A stretch of DNA of 64,000 nucleotides from Comamonadaceae bacterium UBA4962. GTDB taxonomy: Bacteria; Pseudomonadota; Gammaproteobacteria; Burkholderiales; Burkholderiaceae_C. Every line of letters begins with the position of its first letter. The first letter of the stretch is position 1. Position numbers and translations under genes: made by a program. A model generated the notes under the pieces. The model was not told the DNA's origin. It made no database searches and worked only from the letters and a program-made list of their open reading frames with translations. The stretch is from contig DHAE01000026.1 in the NCBI GenBank assembly GCA_002397315.1, positions 127,263 through 191,262 on the forward strand, written 5' to 3'. Of this stretch, positions 26,701-33,502 are shown one piece after another.

Positions 26701-27651
26701 GAAGCGCGGCGAGACGTTGGGCGTCGGGATCCCCGGCGGCTCGATGCCTCGCGGCGCCACGGACCGGTTCGCGGTGGTGTTGATGACGTTGACCGTGCCG
26801 TAGGCCGCGCTGGCGAGCCCGTCCAGCAGCACGGTCTTCACCCCACCCTGCACGTAGGCAGTGCCGAACAGCGCCGCGTAGAAGCCGCCGACCGGTACGT
26901 ACTGACACCAGTTCCACACTCGCGGCTCGCCCGCCGCATGTGCGTCGAAACCCGCTGGGCGTAGCGGCACGGCCGAATTGCGCACGGTCGGGCGGCTCGG
27001 CGCGACGGTTGCCACGCCTTGGGGCCGCACGTTGCGAATGCTCCCCTCAACGAATGGCGCGCCCACCACCGCCGCGGACGGGATGCCGGCCGGGCGGACC
27101 TGCTGGGGCTTGAACACCCCGGGTTCGCCCACGCCGCCGGCCATGCCCACGGTCGCACCGAGAACACGCCCGTAGCCTACCGCGCCGAATTCCAGCACCA
27201 CCGACGAACCAGGCGGAGGCGCCAGCGGCTCGGCGAAGTTCAACGTGATGTGGGAGCCAGGGGCCGGCTGGTAGCCGCCCGCCAGGCGCAGGGACGGCAC
27301 GGGCGGGGTGTCGTTGGCGGCCCAGCTGGCGGGGGTGATGAACCGGCGCCACCGCACATAGGTCGGAGCGGGCACGGCGCCCGACAGCCAGCCGGCTGCC
27401 GTGATGCGCTGGGCCTCTTTCTCGATGCCGGGCATCCCCACGCCGCCCCCGGCGCCGGCCGTCGCGTGCTGGATCAGCCGCGACTTGAAGCGCACCCCAG
27501 GCGCGCCCATGCCGCCCTGGTCGCTCAGGCCGACGTAGAACGGGTCTTGCCGCGGCCGCGGGGCGAAGTCGAGCCCGACCCTATCGCCCGCGGGTGGCGC
27601 GCCCGGCACGCCGAACGCGAGGATGATCCGCCCGCCTGGTGGGAGTGCCAT
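23698..27651 (-). CDS. 1317-aa virion protein made of degenerate ~23-aa repeats
   Basis: After an N-terminal part with two LAFG/LEFG-type beta segments (residues 1-165), the protein is a run of roughly 45 degenerate units. The pattern is P-x-G-[FI]-x5-[FY/A]-G-x-P-x-[VA]-x-N-R-x(3)-[LVA]. Units are clear at, for example, RPAGFDAHAAGEPRVWN, RPAGIDAYAPGYPRVGDW, PPGFIATRFGAAGVGAR and APAGFRTIQGANHAVA. Units are too diverged to be recent copies, so this is an old repeat fold rather than DNA slippage. Few Cys, no signal peptide. It lies between the nozzle-like and discoidin-like genes, so it is probably a surface or tail fibre-like protein. I do not recognise the repeat. Confidence 0.8.
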   Translation of the reverse strand: MALPPGGRIILAFGVPGAPPAGDRVGLDFAPRPRQDPFYVGLSDQGGMGAPGVRFKSRLIQHATAGAGGGVGMPGIEKEAQRITAAGWLSGAVPAPTYVRWRRFITPASWAANDTPPVPSLRLAGGYQPAPGSHITLNFAEPLAPPPGSSVVLEFGAVGYGRVLGATVGMAGGVGEPGVFKPQQVRPAGIPSAAVVGAPFVEGSIRNVRPQGVATVAPSRPTVRNSAVPLRPAGFDAHAAGEPRVWNWCQYVPVGGFYAALFGTAYVQGGVKTVLLDGLASAAYGTVNVINTTANRSVAPRGIEPPGIPTPNVSPRFVLPQGLFAAGMGTPLVQPNPHPAGWGSALYGTPRIYYRTRFLRPAGIDAYAPGYPRVGDWAQRILHAASPVTAVFGDTAVRLKNLRTRPAGFTGMEVSPWAEVRNLNRWVRAAGIAPAAVGAPAGRNATPSFAPPGFIATRFGAAGVGARIRYVTPTGVTLPVAQVAGPSLWKTPDFKPDGIEAPAVPPPAVTNGRRYLLGQGAAMARHGTPTVGFAYRWIAPEGLAAFQPGVGRIDHGNRELLVAGFSDNAYGTGWASFARRALAPAGFRTIQGANHAVAGSRFLRPDGFVATRWGTRIIPEARVVYALGFAGMVGWPAVANRRQYLAPSSIRLYAEPQQHFGSARTWNLRQHVTMFPDVDSDLNPPRWSQWTRIENRNKLLGVTGTLMTRYGAVQVDNKARQILPAGTAAPALPGYQRAGMVAYRIRGLPLRGIEAPHLSTWANVRNAARLVHPPGLDAQAFGSAGAVNRTRVFNRIGNFDAAVLGYPFIAPRVRSLGIEARYTIAPPVVPVARVQLRSRYLGPRAIGNPEVGAAALTIHKSIITPRWTLQNFYGFPVVRNVTPEVRGKGYVMELWGDNRVRLQWRPLAPVGTNTALFGRTTIADRRRTIFLAGWSSMAVSDKLEVVRTGTPPLATQYIWLDSQDPSGDPEAGFGIKVPAEQVPVPSLQQQVVYPSGMDTVGNFGSPTVTANSIRVEPGYFDLLVGEPVVDFWRRTLTAKGIASTSTPGKPRLSPHTIWAVVDAPEQAVLNHPESRQELVRSEVTFGNPALENRHRIVAAAGTAPPAFGITDVVNRRQYLRPSGTHSARFGWLTVPGPIHVEFFTTISTMAMGQPTVARPPQLGPQTVMGQGFVAATLGQARLELFHRAMPVQGFEATAMGFSRRPDAPFMWQSLRVGERVPNVAEGFDAARFGATWISHRVRQVAVEGFDSFVMEYDYRAFALRMRVRNATGTERPRQIVLPRGDRMELVGTPGARLGVHYIRPDGNADQYRKGAPS

Positions 27652-27660
27652 CGGCGGCCC

Positions 27661-28464
27661 CTACATCAGCACGGCCAGCACGTGGGTGTAGATGACGCCG
27701 TTCTGCGCGCCCGTGTCATCCACGCCCACCACCTGCCACGGGCCTTGCTCGATGTGGGTGAACTCGAAAGCGCCATCCTCCGCCGTGATCTGCTCCCGCG
27801 CCAGCCGCCCGTCGCGCTGGTTGTAGAGGCGCACGCGCCGCGGCACGGGATCACCCAGGGAGGTAGTGGAGCCCGCGAGCTTGTAGACCGGGTTGAGCCC
27901 CATCATGCCGACGAACTGCAGCCCCGGCCGCTCCCGGTACTGGGAGTCCGGATTGAACACCGGCTGCGCAGGCGTGCCCGGCGAAGGCCGCGTGTATGCC
28001 AGGAACGCTGGAGGGAACAGGCGGTTCTTGACCTGCGACGGGTCCAGCTGGAACACGTCCAGGACGGTGGTGCTGTCGGCGGGGAAAGAACCCGAGCCCA
28101 CCCGGGCCGTGGTCCAGTCGGAGCCGTCATCGCTGTACTCGAACGCCCAGCTGTTGGGGGACCACGAGGCCTCGCTGCGCTGCGAGTAGACGATCTGCAC
28201 GATGTCCTTGGCGTTGCCGGCACCGAAGTCGTAGCCCAGCCAGTTGTTGCCGGCGCCCGCGCCATCGGAATGCCACTCGGGCATGCCGGTGTTGCCGTCG
28301 AAAGCGCGCGCAGTCAGGTAGGTTCCCTGGTAGACGGATGAAGCGATGGGCGTTCCGCCGCCAACGACGTTGGGGCCGCCCGCCACCTCGCGCATCTGCA
28401 GCTCGGTGCAGGTGAAGTAGGAGGTGGCCAGGTTCCTGAGCCGCCAGTACCGGTGCGCAGCCAT
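27661..28464 (-). CDS. Discoidin-like carbohydrate-binding virion protein (267 aa)
   Basis: The ATG at 28464 overlaps the upstream TGA (TGATG). Residues 1-140 follow the F5/8 type C (discoidin-like) pattern: YWRLRNL, AFDGNTGMPEWHSDG, NWLGYDFGAGNAKDIVQI, then SWAFEYSDDGSDW. Residues about 195-267 look like a carboxypeptidase-regulatory beta-sandwich (PRRVRLYNQRDGRLAREQ ... DGAFEFTHIEQGPWQVV). Both domain types bind glycans or decorate surfaces, so attachment to the host envelope is a reasonable role. Domain naming is by pattern only. Confidence 0.65.
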   Translation of the reverse strand: MAAHRYWRLRNLATSYFTCTELQMREVAGGPNVVGGGTPIASSVYQGTYLTARAFDGNTGMPEWHSDGAGAGNNWLGYDFGAGNAKDIVQIVYSQRSEASWSPNSWAFEYSDDGSDWTTARVGSGSFPADSTTVLDVFQLDPSQVKNRLFPPAFLAYTRPSPGTPAQPVFNPDSQYRERPGLQFVGMMGLNPVYKLAGSTTSLGDPVPRRVRLYNQRDGRLAREQITAEDGAFEFTHIEQGPWQVVGVDDTGAQNGVIYTHVLAVLM

Positions 28465-29654
28465 CAGCGCCAGGGCCCCGTCACGTCGAATCCCAGCAGC
28501 CCGATCTGGTCGTAGCATCGGGCGTGGAAGCAAATGAGCCGCCGCCCTTCCAGCCCGACGATGGACCCGTTGAACTCGGACCAGTTGGTCACCAGGCCGC
28601 CTGCGGTGCCATGCAGGGACTCGTAGAGCCCGGGCATGGCGGCGCGGATAGTGTTCTGCTGCGCCATGCGCACCGGTGCCAGGTAGAACCCGTTGTCCGT
28701 TCGGTGGGGGTAGGTCAGGCACCCAGCCACACCCAGGCAGTTCTGGTCCCACCCATGGCCCCAGAGGTTGTACTGCAGTGGCGCGCCCTCCAGCTCATCG
28801 ACCCCGCGCAGCGTGTACCCGGATGCCGAATTGCCCTCGGCGGAGTTGCGGCGGATGGGGAAGAAGGCCCCATTCCACACGCTCTCGTTCAGGCGGTTGG
28901 AGTCAGCCATGCCGCCCAACACGGTAGCGTACTGGTCCACCTCGCGGGTCGTTCCCACCAGCTCGCCGAAGGTGTACCAGTAGGGGAAACCGCCGCCGTA
29001 CCACAGCTTGTTCGTCGGCGAGTCGGCTTCCTGGATGCCCAGGTAGAAAAACCGCTCGTCCGCGATCAGCACCCAGGGCCGCGAACTGGCATCGGAGCCG
29101 CTGGACTTGTAAGCGTAGAGCGCCGCCTTCTGGGCCGTGCTGGGGAAACGCTCTTCACCGGCATCCACGCTGCTCATGGTCCGGAAGCCCTGCAGCTGCG
29201 CCTCGCGCGCGCCGCCGGCGGAACTGGCGTCGTCCACCACGCGCAGGTAGTGGCGCAGCCCCGACTTCGCCCGGTACACCGCCTTGTTCTCGCCCGTGAA
29301 AGCGCGCTCCCAGCCGGCCGAGGTGCGGCGGACGGTCACGGTACCCGTAGCCGGTGTGGCGGGAGAGCCCGTCACCGCGAAGGTGAACGTCGTCGCGTTC
29401 ACGCGCGTGACCAGCGTCTCGATGTTGTAGGCCGCCTCGGATGCACCCGCGATCCGCGCGTAGTCCCCGGTGTTGAAGCCGTGCGCGGACTCCGTCACCA
29501 CCGTCACCACCCCGCCGTCGCGCGTGACCGATGTGACCGTGATCGTGGGGTACCCGTCTACCAGGCACGCGGTCAGCAGCGCGACCAGGCTCCCTATCTG
29601 GCCCGTGAGGGTCGGCGCGCCCACCTGGGCGCTGTGGAAGAGTTTCACCGGCAT
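28464..29654 (-). CDS. Virion protein, paralogue 1 of a tandem pair (396 aa)
   Basis: The start at MPVKLFHSAQVGAP (29654) is chosen over an upstream ATG because it forms TGATG with the upstream stop and matches its paralogue's start. It aligns along its length with the next gene: MP[VI]KL-x-x-S-x-QVGAP, GTVTVRR, TGENKAVY/ATNKAVY, LYESLHG/AYESLHG and a C-terminal GPW. An Ig-like segment with GFNTGDYARIAG lies near residues 60-110. Several Cys are present. Probably a tail or head decoration protein; no database family recognised. Confidence 0.7.
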   Translation of the reverse strand: MPVKLFHSAQVGAPTLTGQIGSLVALLTACLVDGYPTITVTSVTRDGGVVTVVTESAHGFNTGDYARIAGASEAAYNIETLVTRVNATTFTFAVTGSPATPATGTVTVRRTSAGWERAFTGENKAVYRAKSGLRHYLRVVDDASSAGGAREAQLQGFRTMSSVDAGEERFPSTAQKAALYAYKSSGSDASSRPWVLIADERFFYLGIQEADSPTNKLWYGGGFPYWYTFGELVGTTREVDQYATVLGGMADSNRLNESVWNGAFFPIRRNSAEGNSASGYTLRGVDELEGAPLQYNLWGHGWDQNCLGVAGCLTYPHRTDNGFYLAPVRMAQQNTIRAAMPGLYESLHGTAGGLVTNWSEFNGSIVGLEGRRLICFHARCYDQIGLLGFDVTGPWR

Positions 29655-30856
29655 CAGGACACCTCCCATGGGCCTGTCAGGTCGACGAAGATGCCGCCGA
29701 GGTAGCTGGTGCTGCCGCCCCGGCCGCCCAGGTACACGAACCGATGCTTCTCCTTGCCGACCACGTTCACGTTCTCGAGCATGCGGCCCTGCGTGTGGGT
29801 GCGGCCATGGAGAGATTCATAGGCCCCGGGCAGCTGCGCCCTGAGGTACCCGCCGGGGTCGTACATGAGCACGGGCGTCAGGTAGTACCGGTTGTCCGGA
29901 AGGTTGGGGTACGGGATCGCCACGCGCTCGCCAATGACGTAGGGCGAGTTCATCCCGTGGCCGATGTGTGCCACGGCGTAGTACGACCCGGGCGCCGCGT
30001 TGAACATCCGGGCCACGGCGACCGGGCAGTTTCGATCCTGCGGGCTGGGGGTCGTGGTGCCCGCGGAGCGCAGCACCCCACAGTTCGAGGAGTTCTGGTC
30101 CTCCCCCTCCATGCCCGACACGAACGATGCGTAGGCATCTGGCACGAAAGTCGAATACTCGCCGAAGGCGTTCAGCTGTGCGTAGCTGTCATCCGTGAAG
30201 TCTGCGGGCCCGCGGCCGCCGCTGATCATGAGGTAGACGGTCTTGCCGTCCGACACGACGATCCATGCCCGCGCGTAGGCATCCAGGAAGTTCGACTTGT
30301 TGAGCCAAAACCCATCGTTCGGGAACAGGTGCCCCGGCGGGAACGGCAGCGCGCCATCGTCCACACCCGCCATGGTCTCGAAGCCCCTGATCCGCGCCGC
30401 GCGCGCGCCGAGGCCGCTGGTACCGTCGTCCACCACGCGGAAGAAGTGTCGACGGGAGCTGGGGTCGGTGGACTGGTACACCGCTTTGTTGGTGGCCGCG
30501 AACGGCTTCGCGAAGCCCGCGGGAGCCCGTCGCATGGTGATCGTGCCGGTACCGGGCGTCACCGGGTCGCCCTGCACCTCGAACGTCAGCGTGAGCGCGT
30601 CCACGCGCGTCACCTGGTGCTCACCGTTGTAGCCGGCCTGGTCAGCCCCGGCGAGGGTCGCCCAGTCGTAGGTGTTCAGGTTGTGCGGCGCGATGAACCC
30701 CGCCGTGACGACGTTGCCCACGCGTGTGAGCGTGGCGACGTTGACTTGGCCGAAGCCATTCACGAGGCATGCGTCCAGCACCGCGATCAACGTGCCGTTC
30801 GTGCCGCTGAGCGCGGGCGCGCCCACCTGGTCGCTGCGGTAGAGCTTGATCGGCAT
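29654..30856 (-). CDS. Virion protein, paralogue 2 of a tandem pair (400 aa)
   Basis: MPIKLYRSDQVGAPALSG opens the protein; an NTYDWATLAGADQAGYNGE segment corresponds to GFNTGDYARIAGA in the neighbour. The RHFFRVVDDG / RHYLRVVDDA match, AYESLHG and the final DLTGPWE confirm common descent. The pair is clearly diverged, so duplication is old. It is linked to both neighbours by TGATG overlaps, indicating coupled translation and probably defined stoichiometry in the virion. Confidence 0.7.
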   Translation of the reverse strand: MPIKLYRSDQVGAPALSGTNGTLIAVLDACLVNGFGQVNVATLTRVGNVVTAGFIAPHNLNTYDWATLAGADQAGYNGEHQVTRVDALTLTFEVQGDPVTPGTGTITMRRAPAGFAKPFAATNKAVYQSTDPSSRRHFFRVVDDGTSGLGARAARIRGFETMAGVDDGALPFPPGHLFPNDGFWLNKSNFLDAYARAWIVVSDGKTVYLMISGGRGPADFTDDSYAQLNAFGEYSTFVPDAYASFVSGMEGEDQNSSNCGVLRSAGTTTPSPQDRNCPVAVARMFNAAPGSYYAVAHIGHGMNSPYVIGERVAIPYPNLPDNRYYLTPVLMYDPGGYLRAQLPGAYESLHGRTHTQGRMLENVNVVGKEKHRFVYLGGRGGSTSYLGGIFVDLTGPWEVS

Positions 30857-31152
30857 CAGCGCGCCCGCCCGTAGGCGTCCTCGTTCGGCCAGTAGCCCTT
30901 GGCCGCGTGCCAGTCCTCGTAGGCCTGGAGCACGTCCGCGCCGCTGCCCTTGGCTTTCACGAAGTCCAGGGCATGTTCCATGGAATCCTTTCCGCTGGTG
31001 TTACGGCTGCGCTCGCCCGCGAACATCTGGAACGGCGGCAGGCTCGCCACGGCCTTCCAGTCGATGGCGGATGCCGGGATCTCGTTCATCGTCACCGGCG
31101 CCGGTGCGATGCCCGTGACCCCGGCCACCTGGGTGGGGGGCTTGGTGGTCAT
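30856..31152 (-). CDS. Small virion-module protein (98 aa)
   Basis: Pro/Ala/Thr-rich start (residues 1-25), then a helical C-terminus with MEHALDFVKAKGSGADVL and YEDWHAAKGYWPNED. No signal peptide or metal site. It is translationally coupled to the downstream paralogue gene (TGATG). Function unknown; structural or chaperone role inferred from position. Confidence 0.65.
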   Translation of the reverse strand: MTTKPPTQVAGVTGIAPAPVTMNEIPASAIDWKAVASLPPFQMFAGERSRNTSGKDSMEHALDFVKAKGSGADVLQAYEDWHAAKGYWPNEDAYGRAR

Positions 31153-31160
31153 CGGCGGGG

Positions 31161-31568
31161 TCAGACCTTGAAGATTTTGTTCGTGCCGTTGTCCCAGGTG
31201 ACGATGATGTCGCCGCCGTTCGGGGTGATGGGCAGGCCGGTGGCCGTGTCGATGTACGCGATGAGCGGGCTGGTGGCTTCGGTGCCGGTGTCCACGTAGA
31301 TGACGATGGCCTCGATGGAAGGGCCCGAGACGCTGGTGAAGGTCACGTCCGCCCCGTCGGCCGCGCCGCCGGCCGTGCTCTTGGCCGTGAGCGTCACGGG
31401 CCCGGCCACGCGCGAGGAAACCGGGATGTCGGCCAGGTACTGGTGGACGGCGGTTTGCGGCGTGTAGGCGCCCGTGTCGACCAGCAGCACCTTCACGGTG
31501 TCGGTCATCCAGTTGATCTGGGCCTCGAGGAAGCGCTGGCGCGCGAAGTCATAGAGGGTGTTTGCCAT
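31161..31568 (-). CDS. Head-tail or tail structural protein (135 aa)
   Basis: The ATG at 31568 has AAGGAG 7 nt upstream; the longer frame is ignored. The protein begins MANTLYDFARQRFLEAQINW and continues TVKVLLVDTGAYTP, then strands with Asp and Thr (PLIAYIDTATGLPITPNGGD) and ends in WDNGTNKIFKV. This layout (YDFARQ-x-FLEAQI-W, [VI]KV-LVD-G-Y) recurs in virion proteins of many phages and prophages. Beta-sandwich structural protein is the best guess. Confidence 0.75.
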   Translation of the reverse strand: MANTLYDFARQRFLEAQINWMTDTVKVLLVDTGAYTPQTAVHQYLADIPVSSRVAGPVTLTAKSTAGGAADGADVTFTSVSGPSIEAIVIYVDTGTEATSPLIAYIDTATGLPITPNGGDIIVTWDNGTNKIFKV

Positions 31569-31776
31569 GGGTGTGCTCCTTGCCCGCAATGGGCGAAGAA
31601 GCGCACTCCTGCGCGCTGGGTTGTTGGTTGGGGCGGATGACGGGCGTGCTGCGCGGGGCCGTCACCGTGAGGCGCGCGCGCTGTCCGTCCTTCTTGGCCA
31701 GCGTGATGACCGAATCACCGACACGCAGGGAATCGCCCACACGCAGGTCGATGTGCATGGTTCCGGTATCGGTCAC
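31549..31776 (-). CDS. CsrA-like small protein (75 aa)
   Basis: GTG start at 31776 within a GTGA overlap with the adaptor gene. Residues 7-50 align with the RNA-binding regulator CsrA/RsmA: LRVGDSLRVGDSVITLA against RRVGETLMIGDEVTVTV, then RARLTVTAPRSTPVIR against VRIGVNAPKEVAVHR. The five-strand order and the final basic residue are kept. The C-terminal tail differs. CsrA dimers bind GGA motifs at ribosome sites. A phage homologue inside a virion operon could tune late translation, or could be a capsid/tail protein that reuses the fold. The alignment is mine, by eye. Confidence 0.5.
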   Translation of the reverse strand: MTDTGTMHIDLRVGDSLRVGDSVITLAKKDGQRARLTVTAPRSTPVIRPNQQPSAQECASSPIAGKEHTHGKHPL

Positions 31777-32447
31777 GGCAGCACCCCGCGGTTGAAGTGC
31801 TGCACGTCGGCGCGCGTGTCGCGTCGGAGGTCCGCATCCGGCATCGGGCCGAAGTAGGCCGTGAATGCGCGTTCGGCCAGCACGGCACGGTCGGGGTCGA
31901 AGCTCTCGGTGTCAGGCACGCTGAACGCCCGGTGAAGGGCCCACTGGATCAGGTGCTCGTGGTGCGCCTCGTGGATCTCGGGCTTGGCGGTGTCGTTGCC
32001 CACGTCGAAGGGCTTCAGCGGAAGGCGGTAGCACTCCAGCTCCAGCACCTCGCCGTTCTCCACGCGGCCCACCACGCGCAACGTGGTGTCGTCTTGGATG
32101 ACCCAATCGCTGGGGTAGTCGCGGTCGCGCCAGCCCGGCACCTCGGCTTCCAGCCATTCCCGCGTCACGATGGTCATGGGCCGCGGCTGGCTGTCACTCG
32201 CGCGCCGGGCCTGCAGATGGATGATCTCGAAGACGGACGCATGCAGGGGGTACGTGTGCTTCCCCGCGGCCAGCTCAATGCGGCACACGGCGGGCAGCGC
32301 GTCCTCCCGGATGAGCCGACGACGAATGCAGGCCTGGGCCTGCGCATCGTTGAGCCAGTCGACCACGTCCTCGTTCTCGAACAGGTAGGGTTCCACCTTG
32401 TCCTTGGCGAGGGTGCGGAAGCGGCGAATCAGGTCTTCCAGCTTCAT
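31773..32447 (-). CDS. Head-to-tail adaptor protein (224 aa)
   Basis: It starts MKLEDLIRRFRTLAKDKVEP and continues LFENEDVVDWLNDAQAQAC, the N-terminal helix bundle pattern (L-x-x-LR-x-L-x-D, LN-A-Q-x-A) of the adaptor ring of short-tailed phages (P22 gp4 and T7 gp11 type). Later segments (TYPLHASVFEIIHLQ, PGWRDRDYPSDWVIQD, LKPFDVGNDTAKPEIHEAHH) match the family layout, with an acidic/His loop and C-terminal helix. Overlaps both neighbours by 4 nt (ATGA/GTGA). It would bind the portal ring and seal the packaged capsid. Confidence 0.75.
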   Translation of the reverse strand: MKLEDLIRRFRTLAKDKVEPYLFENEDVVDWLNDAQAQACIRRRLIREDALPAVCRIELAAGKHTYPLHASVFEIIHLQARRASDSQPRPMTIVTREWLEAEVPGWRDRDYPSDWVIQDDTTLRVVGRVENGEVLELECYRLPLKPFDVGNDTAKPEIHEAHHEHLIQWALHRAFSVPDTESFDPDRAVLAERAFTAYFGPMPDADLRRDTRADVQHFNRGVLP

Positions 32448-32887
32448 GGCATCCCGTACTGGTCCACGAAGCCCTTCACCATGTCGCGCAGCTTGGTCTC
32501 GCCGGTGTTGGGGTGCAGCTTCTGGCCGAACTTGTCGGCCGCGAACACGAGGAGCGCCTGCTTGTCCATGGATTCGAGGGAGTCCAGCAGTGCGAAGCGG
32601 GCATCATCCCGCTCGCGTTGCAGGTCTTCCCGCTTCTTGCCATCGTCCAACTGCTGCTGGGTGTCGTCGGCCTGCTTGGCGGCGTCGCCTTTCTGGGCGG
32701 CCTCCTCGGCGGCCACTGCATCCGCCCCCTTGAACACGTCGGTGTGCTGAAGGAAGCGCGCCGCCAGCGTTTCGGGCACCAAGCGCGTCTGGCCGCGCGC
32801 GAACGTGAGGCCGGAACGGTAGAGGCGGTCTTTGAATGGGTCGTCGTTGCCGATGTAGGTCACGGCAACGTCCTGGGTCTGGCTCAT
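32444..32887 (-). CDS. Coiled-coil head-completion-region protein (147 aa)
   Basis: An N-terminal beta part (VAVTYIGNDDPFKDRLYRSGL, FARGQTRLVPETLAARFLQH) resembles small phage proteins found right after the capsid gene. It is followed by a long charged coiled coil (about 60-105, AAQKGDAAKQADDTQQ then KKREDLQRERDDAR). CAGGAG lies 6 nt before the ATG. Function unknown; connection to the head is inferred from gene order. Confidence 0.7.
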   Translation of the reverse strand: MSQTQDVAVTYIGNDDPFKDRLYRSGLTFARGQTRLVPETLAARFLQHTDVFKGADAVAAEEAAQKGDAAKQADDTQQQLDDGKKREDLQRERDDARFALLDSLESMDKQALLVFAADKFGQKLHPNTGETKLRDMVKGFVDQYGMP

Positions 32888-32910
32888 GTCAGGCTCCTGG
32901 GGGTATGGGG

Positions 32911-32937
32911 AAAAGCCGGGGCGCGTGGCCCCGGCCT
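32911..32937 (-). terminator. Rho-independent terminator of the capsid transcript
   Basis: On the minus strand GCCGGGGC / GCCCCGGC (32928-32935 and 32915-32922) forms an 8-bp stem followed by TTTTCCCC. It lies between the decoration-like gene and the coiled-coil gene and may separate or attenuate the head and tail parts of the late operon. Confidence 0.6.
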
Positions 32938-32955
32938 TCGGTCTGCGTGGGTCGA

Positions 32956-33435
32956 TTACTTCGGCCCGATGCGCTCGCCGGTCACGATGAAATCGGCGCG
33001 GCCGACTTCCGCCACGGCGGCGCCCGTGATCGTGAGCACCAGGTAGGCTTCCTTGGCGAGCTTCACCGGAGCCTTGGAGCTGGAGGTGCGCAGGCGGGCT
33101 GCTGCGCTGAGCACCAGCCCGGCGCCGAAGTAGGCCGCGTCCTGGGGGGCCGTGGCGTCGTCCACACCGTCGATGTAGAGGAAGCCGACGGAGCCGGTCA
33201 CGCCCGCGCCGAAGTGGTCGGAGATGATGATCTGCAGGTCATGCAGATCGAAGCCCTGGGGCAGGGTCTGCAGCACCACGACATCGTTCACGGCCAGGGG
33301 CGCGGTGGAGTTGGCGTTGAGCACGGAGCCGTTCGCGAGGGTCTGCAGCGTGGCGCGCAGCACCGTGACGTTGCCGTAGGGGGTGAAGCCACCGAACTGG
33401 TGATCGCCGATGAATTTCTTGAGGATGGTTGCCAT
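32956..33435 (-). CDS. Capsid-associated protein, probable decoration/head protein (159 aa)
   Basis: The ATG at 33435 has TTGGAGG 6 nt upstream; a longer frame without a site is ignored. The protein is almost all beta-strand by pattern (TPYGNVTVLRATLQTLANG, LQIIISDHFGAGVTGSVGF, AYLVLTITGAAVAEVG), acidic, and without Cys. It follows the major capsid protein directly, the usual place of a decoration or stabilising protein. No family is recognised. Confidence 0.65.
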   Translation of the reverse strand: MATILKKFIGDHQFGGFTPYGNVTVLRATLQTLANGSVLNANSTAPLAVNDVVVLQTLPQGFDLHDLQIIISDHFGAGVTGSVGFLYIDGVDDATAPQDAAYFGAGLVLSAAARLRTSSSKAPVKLAKEAYLVLTITGAAVAEVGRADFIVTGERIGPK

Positions 33436-33502
33436 CTTGGCCTCCAAGGTGATGGGGATGGGGCCAGGGCCGGGCACCTCGCGGCGCCGGCCCCGCGGGT
33501 CA

